Position numbers and translations under genes: made by a program. DNA of 64,000 nt from Dehalococcoidales bacterium (lineage in GTDB: Bacteria; Chloroflexota; Dehalococcoidia; Dehalococcoidales; Fen-1064): positions 1 through 64,000 of the forward strand of contig JADHXC010000002.1 of NCBI GenBank assembly GCA_016783135.1, given 5' to 3'. Shown here one piece after another: positions 35,509-45,571 of this stretch (within the stretch, counting starts at the first letter, position 1; every line of letters starts with the position of its first letter). The notes under the pieces are model-generated. The model had not been told where the DNA came from. It saw only the letters and a program-made list of their open reading frames with translations, and did not search any database.

Positions 35509-38241
35509 ATGGACAAACCGCGCCTGGTACTTTTCGACGGCAACAACCTGGTACACCGCGCCTACCATGCCATGAAAGACGCCCGACCGATGACCACCAG
35601 GAGCGGCGAAGTAGTCAGCGCCGTCTACGTATTCGCTTCGATGCTGCTCAAGGTGCTCGATGAACTGAAGCCGACTCACTTTGCGATTGCCTTCGACACC
35701 AGAGCACCGACCTTCCGGCACAAGATGTACGACCAGTACAAGGCGCACCGGCCACCCACACCGGACGAACTGGTCCGGCAGTTAGGGCGGGCACAGCAGC
35801 TTGTCGAAGCCTTCGGCATGCCCATTTTCGAGCTGGACGGCTACGAAGCAGACGACATCCTCGGCAGCCTCAGCCACCAGGCCAGCGAGCAGGGAATTGA
35901 GACCATTATCATCTCCGGTGATGCCGATACCATGCAGCTCGTGTCGCCGGATGCACGAGTCCTCTACCCCAGGCCAAGGGGCACCTTCAGCGACAGCGAC
36001 CTATACGACGGAGCCGCAGTCAATGAGAAGTACGGCGTGAGACCGGAGCGGATTCCCGACCTCAAAGGGCTGATGGGGGACTCCTCGGACAACATCCCCG
36101 GCGTGCCCGGTATCGGACAGAAGACGGCGGCCAGGCTGATACAGCAATTCGGCAGCACGGAAGACATCTACCTCCATATTGACGAAGTCACACCGCCCAG
36201 AATCCAGGAGATACTGAAAGAGAACGAGGCTGCCGCCAGACAGAGCAAGGAGTTAGCCACAATAGACATCGCCACGCCGGTAACCCTCGACCTGGACGGG
36301 AGTCGCACCAGCCATTACGACCGTAACCGTGTGGTCGAGTTGTTCCGGGAGCTTGAGTTCAACACCCTCATGGGCCGACTGCCCGAGTCAGAGGGTGCCA
36401 CCGGGGAAACCGGCGTGCAGGCAGGGGCGGGACCACCCCCCACGGAGAACTACCATACCGTCACCACCACCGGCGACCTCGACGCCCTGCTGAATCGCCT
36501 GTCCGAAGTCGGGTCCTTCGCCTTTGACCTGGAAACGACCGAGTTGAACGCAATGCTTGCCCGGCCGGTAGGTATCTCGGTATCAGTGGCCCCCGGCGAG
36601 GCCTACTACATACCGATAGGCCACGTTGGCTGGGGAGACGTGGAGCAACTACCGTTCGACTACGTAATCGAACGCCTGAAGCCGCTACTGGAGGATGACA
36701 GCCTGGCCAAGATTGCCCACAACGGCAAGTATGACATGACGGTGATGGCCGGGTGCGGAGTGATGGTCAGCAACCTGGCGTCGGACACCATGATAGCCGC
36801 CCATCTCCTCGGCGAGAGGTCGCTGGGTCTCAAGGCCCTCGCCTTCCAGCGGCTGGGCTTTGAGATGACGCCGATTAGCGACCTCATCGGCAAGGGGGCC
36901 AAACAGATATCCATGTCCCAGGTGGAGATTAGCCGGGCGTCCGACTACGCCTGCGCCGATGCCGACATGACCCTCCGCCTGAAAGAGTTGCTCCTGCCGG
37001 AGCTTGAACGCGAAGGGCTGTTGTCGCTCTTCACCGATGTCGAGATGCCGCTGGTGCCGGTGCTGGCACACATGGAGAGGAACGGCATCGCCCTCAACGC
37101 CAGACTGTTGACACAGATGTCCCTGGAGTTGGGCCGTCAGCTGCTTGAGCTGGAGAAAGAAATCTACAACAGTATCGGGCACCAGTTCAACATCAACTCG
37201 CCGAAGCAACTCAGCGACGTCCTCTTTGGCGAACTGCAATTACCTCACAGACGTAAGACAAAGAGTGGCTTTTTCTCCACTGAAGCTTCGGTGCTCGAGG
37301 AACTGCGCGGTGCTCACCCTATGGTAGACGATCTTCTAGAGTATCGTCACCTATTCAAGCTGAAATCGACCTACACTGATACCCTCCCCGAACTGGTCAA
37401 CTCGAGGACGGGACGGGTGCACACCAGCTTTAGCCAAACACAAACAGCCACTGGTCGGCTCTCGTCCAGTGACCCCAACCTGCAAAACATCGCTGTACGA
37501 GACGAACTGGGCAACAGAATACGGCAGGCTTTTATTGCGTCGGAGGGGTTTTACCTTCTCCGGGCCGACTACTCGCAGATTGACCTCCGGGCACTGGCAC
37601 ACCTGTCACAGGACGAACACCTGCTCACTGCTTTCCGGCACAACGAAGACATCCACGCCGCCACCGCAGCCCAACTCTTCGGCGTCGGTCCCATCGAGGT
37701 GACGCCGGACATGCGCCGGCTGGCCAAGACGGTCAACTTCGGCGTCATCTACGGCATGAGTGAGTACGGGCTGCAGCAGGCGACCGAGCTATCCCGGGAA
37801 GAGGCCGCCGGGTTCATCAGCGCCTACTTCGAAAAGTACCCCGGCGTGAAGCAGTACCTCGAGGCCACCAAGCAGCAGGCCAGGGACACAGGCTACGTGG
37901 AAACCTTCCTGCACCGGAAACGCACCATCCCGGAAATCAACTCCACCAACCGGCAGGTCAGGGAAGCCGCAGAGCGCATGGCGATTAACATGCCGGTGCA
38001 GGGGACATCCGCCGATATCATCAAGGTAGCCATGGTCAACCTGTACCGGGAGATGAAGCGACGGCAACTGGAGAGCAGGATGCTGCTCCAGGTGCACGAC
38101 GAGCTCATCTTTGAAGTACCACAGCAGGAACTGACCGAGATGCGCGAGCTTGTCCCTCACCTGATGTCCACGGCGCTGGAGATTAGCGTCCCGCTGAAGG
38201 TGGATACCAAGACCGGCAGCAACTGGGGAGAAATGGAGTAA
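35509..38241 (+). CDS. polA: DNA polymerase I with 5'-3' and 3'-5' exonuclease regions
   Basis: LFDGNNLVHRAYHAM; FAFDLETTEL; DYSQIDLRALAHLSQD; RRLAKTVNFGVIYGMSEYGL; LLQVHDELIFEVP. Confidence 0.97.
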   Translation: MDKPRLVLFDGNNLVHRAYHAMKDARPMTTRSGEVVSAVYVFASMLLKVLDELKPTHFAIAFDTRAPTFRHKMYDQYKAHRPPTPDELVRQLGRAQQLVEAFGMPIFELDGYEADDILGSLSHQASEQGIETIIISGDADTMQLVSPDARVLYPRPRGTFSDSDLYDGAAVNEKYGVRPERIPDLKGLMGDSSDNIPGVPGIGQKTAARLIQQFGSTEDIYLHIDEVTPPRIQEILKENEAAARQSKELATIDIATPVTLDLDGSRTSHYDRNRVVELFRELEFNTLMGRLPESEGATGETGVQAGAGPPPTENYHTVTTTGDLDALLNRLSEVGSFAFDLETTELNAMLARPVGISVSVAPGEAYYIPIGHVGWGDVEQLPFDYVIERLKPLLEDDSLAKIAHNGKYDMTVMAGCGVMVSNLASDTMIAAHLLGERSLGLKALAFQRLGFEMTPISDLIGKGAKQISMSQVEISRASDYACADADMTLRLKELLLPELEREGLLSLFTDVEMPLVPVLAHMERNGIALNARLLTQMSLELGRQLLELEKEIYNSIGHQFNINSPKQLSDVLFGELQLPHRRKTKSGFFSTEASVLEELRGAHPMVDDLLEYRHLFKLKSTYTDTLPELVNSRTGRVHTSFSQTQTATGRLSSSDPNLQNIAVRDELGNRIRQAFIASEGFYLLRADYSQIDLRALAHLSQDEHLLTAFRHNEDIHAATAAQLFGVGPIEVTPDMRRLAKTVNFGVIYGMSEYGLQQATELSREEAAGFISAYFEKYPGVKQYLEATKQQARDTGYVETFLHRKRTIPEINSTNRQVREAAERMAINMPVQGTSADIIKVAMVNLYREMKRRQLESRMLLQVHDELIFEVPQQELTEMRELVPHLMSTALEISVPLKVDTKTGSNWGEME

Positions 38242-38250
38242 ACGCACGAG

Positions 38251-39081
38251 ATGCCAGAACTGCCTGAAGTTGAAACCGTCAGGAACGAATTGCTCCCCCA
38301 TGTGGTCGGTCGTCGTATCACCGGTGTAACCCTCGTCTGGGAGGGAATTGTCAAAGACATATCTGTTGAAGAGTTCCGCTCTCACGTTATCGGGCAGAAG
38401 ATAAAGGGTATCACCCGGCGCGGCAAGTACCTCATGGTCCGCCTGGGTAGTGGTGAATATCTGGTTATCCACCTGAGAATGACCGGCTCGCTGATTGTGA
38501 GTCCAGGCTCGCAGGAAGCACCAAGGTTCCTGCGAGCCATCATTCACCTGGACAATGAGACCAGCATCTTCTTCCGCGACCCCCGGAAGTTCGGCGTGAT
38601 GCGTCTGGCAAACGATACCAGCGATATAGAGGCCAAACTCGGCCCGGAACCCCTGGAAGAGGGCTTCACCACCGGGGTGCTGGCGGGAATACTGGCCGGA
38701 CGCAAGGCACCGATAAAGGCCCTGCTGCTTAATCAGAAGCTGATTGCCGGCATCGGTAACATGTATGCCGATGAGGCCCTCTACGCCTCCAGGCTCAATC
38801 CCTGGCAACCGGGCGGCAGCCTTTCCTCGAAGGAAATAGCGCGACTCCACAACGAAATCCGGCGCATACTGTGGGCGGCCATCGAGAACAAGGGGGCCAG
38901 CGTCGATACCTACTTCCGGCCCGACGGTTCGAAAGGCTCGGCACAATACGAGTTCAAGGTAGCCCACGGCCTGGGCGGTAAGACCTGCTCCGTCTGCGGC
39001 GGCCCCATCGAGCGGGGCCTGGTCGGTAACCGGGGCACCTACTACTGCCCCAGGTGTCAAACTCTCAAACGACGCAAGTGA
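38251..39081 (+). CDS. mutM: Formamidopyrimidine-DNA glycosylase
   Basis: MPELPEVETVRNEL start; NMYADEALYASRLNPW; CSVCGGPIERGLVGNRGTYYCPRCQ zinc finger. Confidence 0.97.
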   Translation: MPELPEVETVRNELLPHVVGRRITGVTLVWEGIVKDISVEEFRSHVIGQKIKGITRRGKYLMVRLGSGEYLVIHLRMTGSLIVSPGSQEAPRFLRAIIHLDNETSIFFRDPRKFGVMRLANDTSDIEAKLGPEPLEEGFTTGVLAGILAGRKAPIKALLLNQKLIAGIGNMYADEALYASRLNPWQPGGSLSSKEIARLHNEIRRILWAAIENKGASVDTYFRPDGSKGSAQYEFKVAHGLGGKTCSVCGGPIERGLVGNRGTYYCPRCQTLKRRK

Positions 39082-39097
39082 TGCACTTCAAAACGTC

Positions 39098-39310
39098 TTA
39101 CGTCTTTTTCCGGACCAGGGGGACAAGAAAGGCAATACATCCGAGCAAGAACAGGCAGCTACCTGCTATTCCCAGGGGACTCCTACTGGCAACGCTGTCG
39201 GCAATGAAGAAGAAACTGCAAATTACGAATAGCAGCCACCCGTAGAGCTGGAACCGGCTCTCTTTTTCATTCTCTGTGGGCATCGATTCCCTCCCCAGGT
39301 TCCCCCTCAA
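39098..39310 (-). CDS. Small membrane protein (2 TM)
   Basis: Two hydrophobic segments in a 70-aa ORF. Confidence 0.5.
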   Translation of the reverse strand: MRGNLGRESMPTENEKESRFQLYGWLLFVICSFFFIADSVASRSPLGIAGSCLFLLGCIAFLVPLVRKKT

Positions 39311-39755
39311 AATAGCCCTTCATGAGGCGTCCCACCCATTCCGGTACGTGTGCGTCCGGGGGACTATCGTATTCCGGGTAGTGCGGCTTGATGTCCAGCA
39401 CCGGCGTACCGTTGACGGCATCCAGACCCCGTACCAGGAGCTCGCCGTCACCAACTCTGAGGAGCGTGACCACCGTAACGCCGATGGGATTGGGGCGGTG
39501 CTTCGAGCGCTGGGCGAAAAGCCCCACCTCCGGCATATCCTCGCGACCCTGCGGCCGTCGCCGGAACACCTCCGGTGTCACCGCCCGGTGCATCCAGTAG
39601 ACCACCAAAACGTGGGAGAACTCCTCCAGGCCGGCCAGGGCAGGCATCAGGTCCTCCCGGAGCACGAGCCTCGACTCGACCTCTCCCCAGCCGTTGTCCA
39701 CCGGCTCCTCAACGGTGTTGACCACGTGGCCGATTGGCTCTATATCGATGTGCAA
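39267..39755 (-). CDS. TrmO/TsaA-family tRNA methyltransferase
   Basis: LEEFSHVLVVYWMHRA, FAQRSKHRPNPIGVTVVTLL, LDIKPHYPEYD. Confidence 0.92.
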   Translation of the reverse strand: MHIDIEPIGHVVNTVEEPVDNGWGEVESRLVLREDLMPALAGLEEFSHVLVVYWMHRAVTPEVFRRRPQGREDMPEVGLFAQRSKHRPNPIGVTVVTLLRVGDGELLVRGLDAVNGTPVLDIKPHYPEYDSPPDAHVPEWVGRLMKGYFEGEPGEGIDAHRE

Positions 39756-39810
39756 TTCAGGCCCCCATAGCCCCTGATCTGGGTATCAGGTATCTCACTC
39801 ACCCTGTATC

Positions 39811-39890
39811 CCTCCCCCCCTTCTGAAGGGGCTCCTTTCAAAGGGGAGAGGTAAGATAACGCCGAAAGAGGCTGCGCTCCTTTCGGACCC
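39811..39890. repeat. G/C-rich intergenic palindrome cluster
   Basis: ccccttctgaagggg hairpin, ctcctttcaaaggggag, ccgaaagaggctgcgctcctttcgg. Confidence 0.65.
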
Positions 39891-39990
39891 CCCTTATCCC
39901 TGCCGATTGTCCTGATGCTGTGAGGGGATTCCGTCTCCTTGCATACTCCAATGTATCTTCAGAAGGTATTCTGAATCCTGCTGCCCAGGT

Positions 39991-40863
39991 TTATAGTCCA
40001 GATAACGACACCATCAGGCCGGCATCAACATTTATCATCTGACCGGTTACATAGGTAGCCAGGTCGGAGGCAAGATACAGGGCAGTATGAGCACAGGTTT
40101 CCGGCGGAATCAGGTTATTGCTCAGGGGCATTCTGTTGGCAATTGCCTGAAGCCGTTCCGGGTCAGACCAGGCATAGCGCATCATCTCAGTTTCAATACC
40201 GCCGGGACCAATGGCATTGACCCTTATCTTAAATCTGGCTAAATCAGCAGCTAGGCCCTCCGTCAGCATCACCATACCGCGTTTGGTGATGGCATAGTTG
40301 GTCATTGCGCCACGCCCTGTGGCAAAGGCCCGCACTGACGATATATTGATAATGTTCCCCTTATTCTGCTTCATCATGATTGGCGCTACCGCCTTGCTGC
40401 AAAGCAGGCAGCTTTTCAGGTTATTCTCAAAAACAGCGTCCCACGCCTGCTCATCAAGGTGGAGAATTGCCGCTGATTCCTTCATCAATTCCATTCTCCC
40501 AGCGACACGTGCTCTGGATGTCTCGAGGTCAAAGTCCTCAGGCTCGGTGCTCCGACCGCCATCACCCACACCGGCATTATTCACCAGGATGTCTATCCGC
40601 CCGAATTTCTCCATGACCCCGGCTACAAGTCTGGTAACATCTTCACTTTTCTTCACATCCGCGTGGACAGCCAGGGAACGCCGGCCAAGCTTTTCAATCC
40701 TTGCCGCCACAGCATCCAGTTCACCGGTACTGGTAACCCAGTCACATATCGCAACATCAGCGCCAGCCTCGGCAAACGTAATAGCACAGGCCTTGCCTAT
40801 CCCTCTCCGTGCTCCTGTTACGAGGGCGACCTGCCCCTCCAGACTCAAGCTGGGAATGTTCAC
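39991..40863 (-). CDS. SDR-family oxidoreductase
   Basis: VALVTGARRGIGKACA, DILVNNAG, NYAITKRGMVMLTEGLA. Confidence 0.94.
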   Translation of the reverse strand: MNIPSLSLEGQVALVTGARRGIGKACAITFAEAGADVAICDWVTSTGELDAVAARIEKLGRRSLAVHADVKKSEDVTRLVAGVMEKFGRIDILVNNAGVGDGGRSTEPEDFDLETSRARVAGRMELMKESAAILHLDEQAWDAVFENNLKSCLLCSKAVAPIMMKQNKGNIINISSVRAFATGRGAMTNYAITKRGMVMLTEGLAADLARFKIRVNAIGPGGIETEMMRYAWSDPERLQAIANRMPLSNNLIPPETCAHTALYLASDLATYVTGQMINVDAGLMVSLSGL

Positions 40864-40975
40864 GGTGGAACCTCCTGAAAGTAATAATCAATTACTGTTT
40901 TCCTGCTGTCATATTGTCGATAAGTGGTAGTGGTAATGTTACCACATATCAGGTGGGTTGGTCAGTCTTTCGTGG

Positions 40976-41542
40976 TTAAGCCTGTTCAAGCGCGTTGACC
41001 AGGGCAATAATACTGCTCCAGTCGAAGACACGTCGGCAGTTCCGATGAAGAAGGGACGACTGGTTCCACGGCTGGTCCAGCAGGATGGAGAAAACGCCGG
41101 CTTCAGCTATGTTACACGCCTCATCCAGGTGGTCCTCCACGAACACGTCAAAGCCCCGTCCCGCCTGGACCTTGTCACCGTACCGGTCAAGGACTATGTG
41201 GTCGTACCGTGCGTTGTTTTCAGCAAGCCAGGAAAGAGTAACGCTTTCCAGGGACGCCGGTCTGGCTGTAATCAGCCAAATCTCGTGCTTGCTGAGCATG
41301 GACAGGCCGGAGATGGCTCCTTCGATTGGAGGAGCGTGCCGCAGCAGGTCAGTTCCAAGCGTCTCTTCCCAGATACGCGTAACCTGCTCCTCGTTGATAT
41401 TCAGGGCTTCCATCAGGTCCCAGGACCGCAGGTCCTGCACCGAAACCGGTCTCCCGCATATATCGGAAACTACGGGCAGCATAACGGCTGCGTAGTCCAC
41501 GATGACCCCATCAATGTCCACTCCGATTGTTAACCGTTTCAT
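40976..41542 (-). CDS. HAD-like 5'(3')-deoxyribonucleotidase (NT5C-type)
   Basis: IGVDIDGVIVDYAA, IWLITARPAS, VFVEDHLDEACNIAEAG. Confidence 0.75.
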   Translation of the reverse strand: MKRLTIGVDIDGVIVDYAAVMLPVVSDICGRPVSVQDLRSWDLMEALNINEEQVTRIWEETLGTDLLRHAPPIEGAISGLSMLSKHEIWLITARPASLESVTLSWLAENNARYDHIVLDRYGDKVQAGRGFDVFVEDHLDEACNIAEAGVFSILLDQPWNQSSLLHRNCRRVFDWSSIIALVNALEQA

Positions 41543-41546
41543 CGTG

Positions 41547-42950
41547 CTACCATTTCCCGGGTTTGTCCATATTCTCTTCCTGGTTGATGGTATTTGTGTC
41601 CCGGTGGTCCTGGATGCGCCTCATATGAGGCCGGAACAGGAAAACACAGAGGAAGAGCACCAGTGTCACTGCCCTGAACGCACCGATTGTCACCGGGACA
41701 CCATAAACGTCGGAGAGTATGCCTATCGGGAGTGCGCCCAGTGGTTGAAGGCCAAAGGTGGTCATGAACAGTCCCGTTACCCGCCCGCGCATCTCCGGTG
41801 GGGTCAATATCATCACAAGGGCCTGGTTAAGTGACATATATGCGGTACCGGTGGCCCCGGTCAGCGCCAGCATCACCAGGGAAAGGGGGAAGTTGCCTGC
41901 GTTGGCGGTAACGGTGAAGAGGACGATGGACGCGCTAAACCCGATTCCCGTCGCGAGAAGAATACGCCCCTTGTAGCGGTAGTTGACAATTGAAGCAATA
42001 AACATTGCCCCGACCACGGCACCACCACCCACCATGGACATCATCAGTCCCAGCTCGGCACTGCCGACATGGAAGACCTCTTCCTGGAAAACCGGCAGAA
42101 AATTGACATAGGGCATCGCCAGGACAACCGGAAAGACACCGATAAGCAGGAGCTCAAGTACGGTCCGGTCGTGGCGCAAATAGCGCAGGCCGGCAAGAGC
42201 ATCTCCCAGCAACGACCGTGAGGCAGTTACCCGGGATTTCCCCATGATGGGAATCATCAGCAGGAAAATGACGAAGATGCCGTAACCGACAAACTTCGCG
42301 TAGTACAGCGGGGCGATCCCAATCGCTGCAATGAGAATCCCGGCCAGGGCAGGCCCCCCGATCCGGGTAACATTCATTACGCCTGAATTCAACGCCAGGG
42401 CATTCAGCAGATTTTCGTCCCCCACGAGGTCCGGAACATACGATTGACGAGCGGGCATGGTAAATCCGGCAATAATACCCGTAATCACCCCGCCAACGAC
42501 AATATGCCACACCTCGATAAGACCGGTATGCACCATCACGCCAATCCAGAGCGCCATAATCCCGATACCAATCTGACCGCTCATCAGCAGGTTTCGCTTG
42601 GACAACCGGTCGGCAGCGATGCCACCGGTCAGGGAAAAGAAGAACATTGAAAAACCCATCGCGGCGCTTACGTATCCAATGGCGGTAGCCTGCCCGGTAA
42701 GCTGGTAGACAAGGTAGTTCTGGGCAAGCTGCTGCATCTGCAGCGCCGTAGTGGCAATCAGGGACCCGATGATAAACAGGCGGAAATTTCGGTTCTTGAG
42801 GGAAACAAAGGGTGTACGCCAGTCTCTCTTTTTTCGGGGATAGTCAGGGAGTATTGTTCCCGTACTTCCCGCTCTGCTATCTTCGTACACTGCTGAATCC
42901 TTTCCCTCGGGAACAAGCAAAAATCTCGCCGCAGGCGAGACTCCTATCAT
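41547..42950 (-). CDS. MFS transporter (MFS_3/enterobactin-exporter type)
   Basis: FRLFIIGSLIATTALQMQQLAQNYLVYQLTGQATAIGYVSA, GGIAADRLSKRNLL. Confidence 0.88.
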   Translation of the reverse strand: MIGVSPAARFLLVPEGKDSAVYEDSRAGSTGTILPDYPRKKRDWRTPFVSLKNRNFRLFIIGSLIATTALQMQQLAQNYLVYQLTGQATAIGYVSAAMGFSMFFFSLTGGIAADRLSKRNLLMSGQIGIGIMALWIGVMVHTGLIEVWHIVVGGVITGIIAGFTMPARQSYVPDLVGDENLLNALALNSGVMNVTRIGGPALAGILIAAIGIAPLYYAKFVGYGIFVIFLLMIPIMGKSRVTASRSLLGDALAGLRYLRHDRTVLELLLIGVFPVVLAMPYVNFLPVFQEEVFHVGSAELGLMMSMVGGGAVVGAMFIASIVNYRYKGRILLATGIGFSASIVLFTVTANAGNFPLSLVMLALTGATGTAYMSLNQALVMILTPPEMRGRVTGLFMTTFGLQPLGALPIGILSDVYGVPVTIGAFRAVTLVLFLCVFLFRPHMRRIQDHRDTNTINQEENMDKPGKW

Positions 42951-43089
42951 GGTGCCACTACACTCCCGAAGAGGTAAACCACGGGAGCCCACGGGCCTGA
43001 TACAATGATACCACAAACGTGAGTTGGCTTCTCACCCGACCATGTGGTATCATTGACTGTGGAAGCAGCAACAGCAGAAGGACCCGGCA

Positions 43090-43218
43090 ATGAGTGCTAA
43101 ACAGACTTCAGAGAAAAAAGTTCAAGACCTGAATACCTTCATCGAGAGGGTAAATAAGAAAGATAAATGTAACGGACTGAAGATTCGTTTCGCCTTCGTG
43201 AAGCGCAAGCGACGTTAG
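43090..43218 (+). CDS. Very small basic protein (42 aa)
   Basis: MSAKQTSEKKVQDLNTFIERVNKKDKCNGLKIRFAFVKRKRR*, directly followed by terminator-like hairpins. Confidence 0.4.
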   Translation: MSAKQTSEKKVQDLNTFIERVNKKDKCNGLKIRFAFVKRKRR

Positions 43219-43238
43219 TTTCCGCTGACGCGGAAACT
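43217..43238. terminator. Hairpin 1 of a tandem pair
   Basis: agtttccgc-tgac-gcggaaact, 9-bp perfect stem. Confidence 0.6.
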
Positions 43239-43241
43239 ACC

Positions 43242-43267
43242 AGGAGTTTCCCTTACGGGAAACTCCT
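43242..43267. terminator. Hairpin 2 of a tandem pair
   Basis: aggagtttccc-ttac-gggaaactcct, 11-bp perfect stem. Confidence 0.65.
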
Positions 43268-43318
43268 CTCTCTATTCCATTCCTGCGAATGCGCCCCGAA
43301 TCCGCTGATAGGGGACCC

Positions 43319-44218
43319 TCACCTTACCACCACCCGGCCGACATCGCACTCTATAACCATCTCTACCCTGTTGGCGGCACTCTCAAATCCTGGAGACTGG
43401 AAGTAGTCTCCTTCCTGTGGAAAGCGTCCTCTGTCCACCTCTATCAGGCTCAAGCCACCATCTATCTGAATCCGGGCAGCCACGTCGTCAGGGACGGTAA
43501 TCTCCACATTGGCCACGTTAACATCAACAGCGACACTGGTGACGCCAGCCGAAGATGGCAGCACCACCTCGCAGTTACCCGCATCCAGGTCCAGCGTCAG
43601 CCTGGTGACTTCCAGGCGGCGAAGATTCAGGTCCACATCGCTGGCTACCGAGCGGATAATCACTGACAGGGGGATGCTCCGTGTGAGAACGATTCGCCAA
43701 TCGGCCCCGGCATCTTCTCCTACCTTATGGTGGACCGTACTGAGTCGGAGCTCACCTGCATCCTCTATCTCCCGGAAGTCCATGTCCAGTGTGGTGTATC
43801 CGTCTCTCACCTCGTAGTCAATTTCCATGAGGTCCGCCGACCCGGTAGAGAGACTACCGATGTCCAGTCTCCCGGCAGTAAACTCGATGTGTACTTCCGC
43901 ACTTTCCAGATTACCCAGCGGCAACGTCTCACTGCGCATATAGCTGGACGTCATCGGGCCGTGCTGCCACAGCGCAATCCCCAGGCACCCTCCGAGTACC
44001 ACCACGGACACCAGGCTGACCAGCCAGAAGCTGTGGCCCCTCAGCAGGATGCCAGCCCCGCAAAGGACGAGCACCACCGGCCAGAACCGCCACAGGGTTC
44101 CCCAGAGGTCCCAGGGAAGCACCCCGGTAGTCTGGAGGAGAAAGACCAGTCCCAGGAACAGCAGAAAGGTGCCCCAGATAGCGGTAGAAATCGGGGTATT
44201 TCGCTGCTGATCTGTCAT
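43319..44218 (-). CDS. LiaF/LiaI-like membrane protein with C-terminal adhesin/toastrack-like domain
   Basis: N-terminal TM segments (FLLFLGLVFLLQTTGVLPWDLW, WPVVLVLCGAGIL) and beta-rich soluble C-terminus; downstream of PspC gene. Confidence 0.7.
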   Translation of the reverse strand: MTDQQRNTPISTAIWGTFLLFLGLVFLLQTTGVLPWDLWGTLWRFWPVVLVLCGAGILLRGHSFWLVSLVSVVVLGGCLGIALWQHGPMTSSYMRSETLPLGNLESAEVHIEFTAGRLDIGSLSTGSADLMEIDYEVRDGYTTLDMDFREIEDAGELRLSTVHHKVGEDAGADWRIVLTRSIPLSVIIRSVASDVDLNLRRLEVTRLTLDLDAGNCEVVLPSSAGVTSVAVDVNVANVEITVPDDVAARIQIDGGLSLIEVDRGRFPQEGDYFQSPGFESAANRVEMVIECDVGRVVVR

Positions 44219-44220
44219 GC

Positions 44221-44703
44221 TTACTTCCTCCGGGCAGCAATAATCAGGAGTATGCCGATGGCGATTACGGGTATTGGCCAGAGTACCCCCCAGTTGAACC
44301 ACCAGAATACGTTGAAATTACCCAGCAGCAGGACTACGCCGAATACGATAACGGCAATACCGAGCCAGTTAAATCGGCGGCTACGCAATGTAGTTTCTTC
44401 TTCAGCTTCCACCCTGTCTTTTGCATATGTTGACTGTATGTCACGCCCTATCTCGCTGGCTGTTTCCCGTATATCATCCACATTTTCTTTTATTGTGTCC
44501 TTCGGCTCAGCGGCAGCAGAGCCCTCCAGCGGTACTACAATTGCCAGGACAAGATAGGCAATAATTCCCGTTCCACCAACGAAAATTGACATCACGGCAA
44601 TGACCCTGACAATTGTAGGGTCAATACCGAAATATGCCCCCAGGCCGCCACAGACCCCGGCAATCACTCTGTCATCCTGGCTCCGATAAAGTCTCCTGGT
44701 CAT
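44221..44703 (-). CDS. PspC-domain protein
   Basis: [55 protein letters not shown]. Confidence 0.93.
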   Translation of the reverse strand: MTRRLYRSQDDRVIAGVCGGLGAYFGIDPTIVRVIAVMSIFVGGTGIIAYLVLAIVVPLEGSAAAEPKDTIKENVDDIRETASEIGRDIQSTYAKDRVEAEEETTLRSRRFNWLGIAVIVFGVVLLLGNFNVFWWFNWGVLWPIPVIAIGILLIIAARRK

Positions 44704-44884
44704 AGCTCTCCCTCCGGCGATAGGCGGTATGTGAGGGATTATACACCACACCAAATATGATAACAATAAAGATATAAGATGTGCGGTTTACCCTGAATGT
44801 CTCATTTGACCGAATTATATGTTGAAGGTATTATTGGACTGACTATCGCCTGTCTCTGAAGCTTCTACGGATGTACGAGAGTAG

Positions 44885-45562
44885 ATGGAGCACGTAGAGA
44901 TTCTGGAGAAACTGAAATCCCTGGCCAATCCCGCTGCTGTGGTGGAGATGGCGCGTTACGGTATAAACCCGAACAACAGCCTTGGGATATCCATTACCAG
45001 CATCAGGGAAATCGCCAGAGAAACTGGTAAAGACCACTCACTTGCCAGTCAGCTATGGGAAGCGGGCATTCGTGAAGCACGGATGCTGGCCGTTTTGGCA
45101 GACGAAGCGAAACTCGTTACCGGGGAGCAGATGGATGCGTGGGTGAGCGATTTCGACTCCTGGGACGTATGCGACCATTGCTGCAGCGCCCTGTTCCGGT
45201 ACACGGAACTGGCTTATCAAAAAGCAGTGGAGTGGAGTTCCGATGAAAGGGAGTTCGTCAAGCGGGCCGGCTTTGTGCTCATGGCCACCCTCACAATCAG
45301 CGATAAGAAAGCTCCGGACGAGAATTTCGAACCATTCCTGGTGCTGATAAAGCGGGAAGCCGGAGACGACCGCAACTATGTCAGAAAGGCGGTCAACTGG
45401 GCACTGAGGCAGATTGGTAAACGCAATCCCGGGCTGAATGAACGGGCAATCGAGACTGCCCGGGAAATCCATGCGATGGACTCAAAGAGCGCCAGATGGA
45501 TTGCCTCCGACGCGTTAAGGGAACTAACCGGCCTGCCGGTACAGCAGAGACTACGGCGTTAG
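44885..45562 (+). CDS. DNA alkylation repair (AlkD-like HEAT) protein
   Basis: NSLGISITSIREIARETGKDHSLASQLWEAGIREARMLAVLADEAKLVTGEQMDAWVSDFDSWDVCDHCC. Confidence 0.87.
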   Translation: MEHVEILEKLKSLANPAAVVEMARYGINPNNSLGISITSIREIARETGKDHSLASQLWEAGIREARMLAVLADEAKLVTGEQMDAWVSDFDSWDVCDHCCSALFRYTELAYQKAVEWSSDEREFVKRAGFVLMATLTISDKKAPDENFEPFLVLIKREAGDDRNYVRKAVNWALRQIGKRNPGLNERAIETAREIHAMDSKSARWIASDALRELTGLPVQQRLRR

Positions 45563-45571
45563 AACACTCAA

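Noticed and set aside
37789-39060. 423-aa minus-strand ORF across polA and mutM
   Set aside because: Entirely antisense to two well-supported conserved genes; high-GC codon structure commonly produces such shadow ORFs
43727-44557. 276-aa plus-strand ORF
   Set aside because: Antisense to the LiaF-like and PspC genes; low-complexity translation
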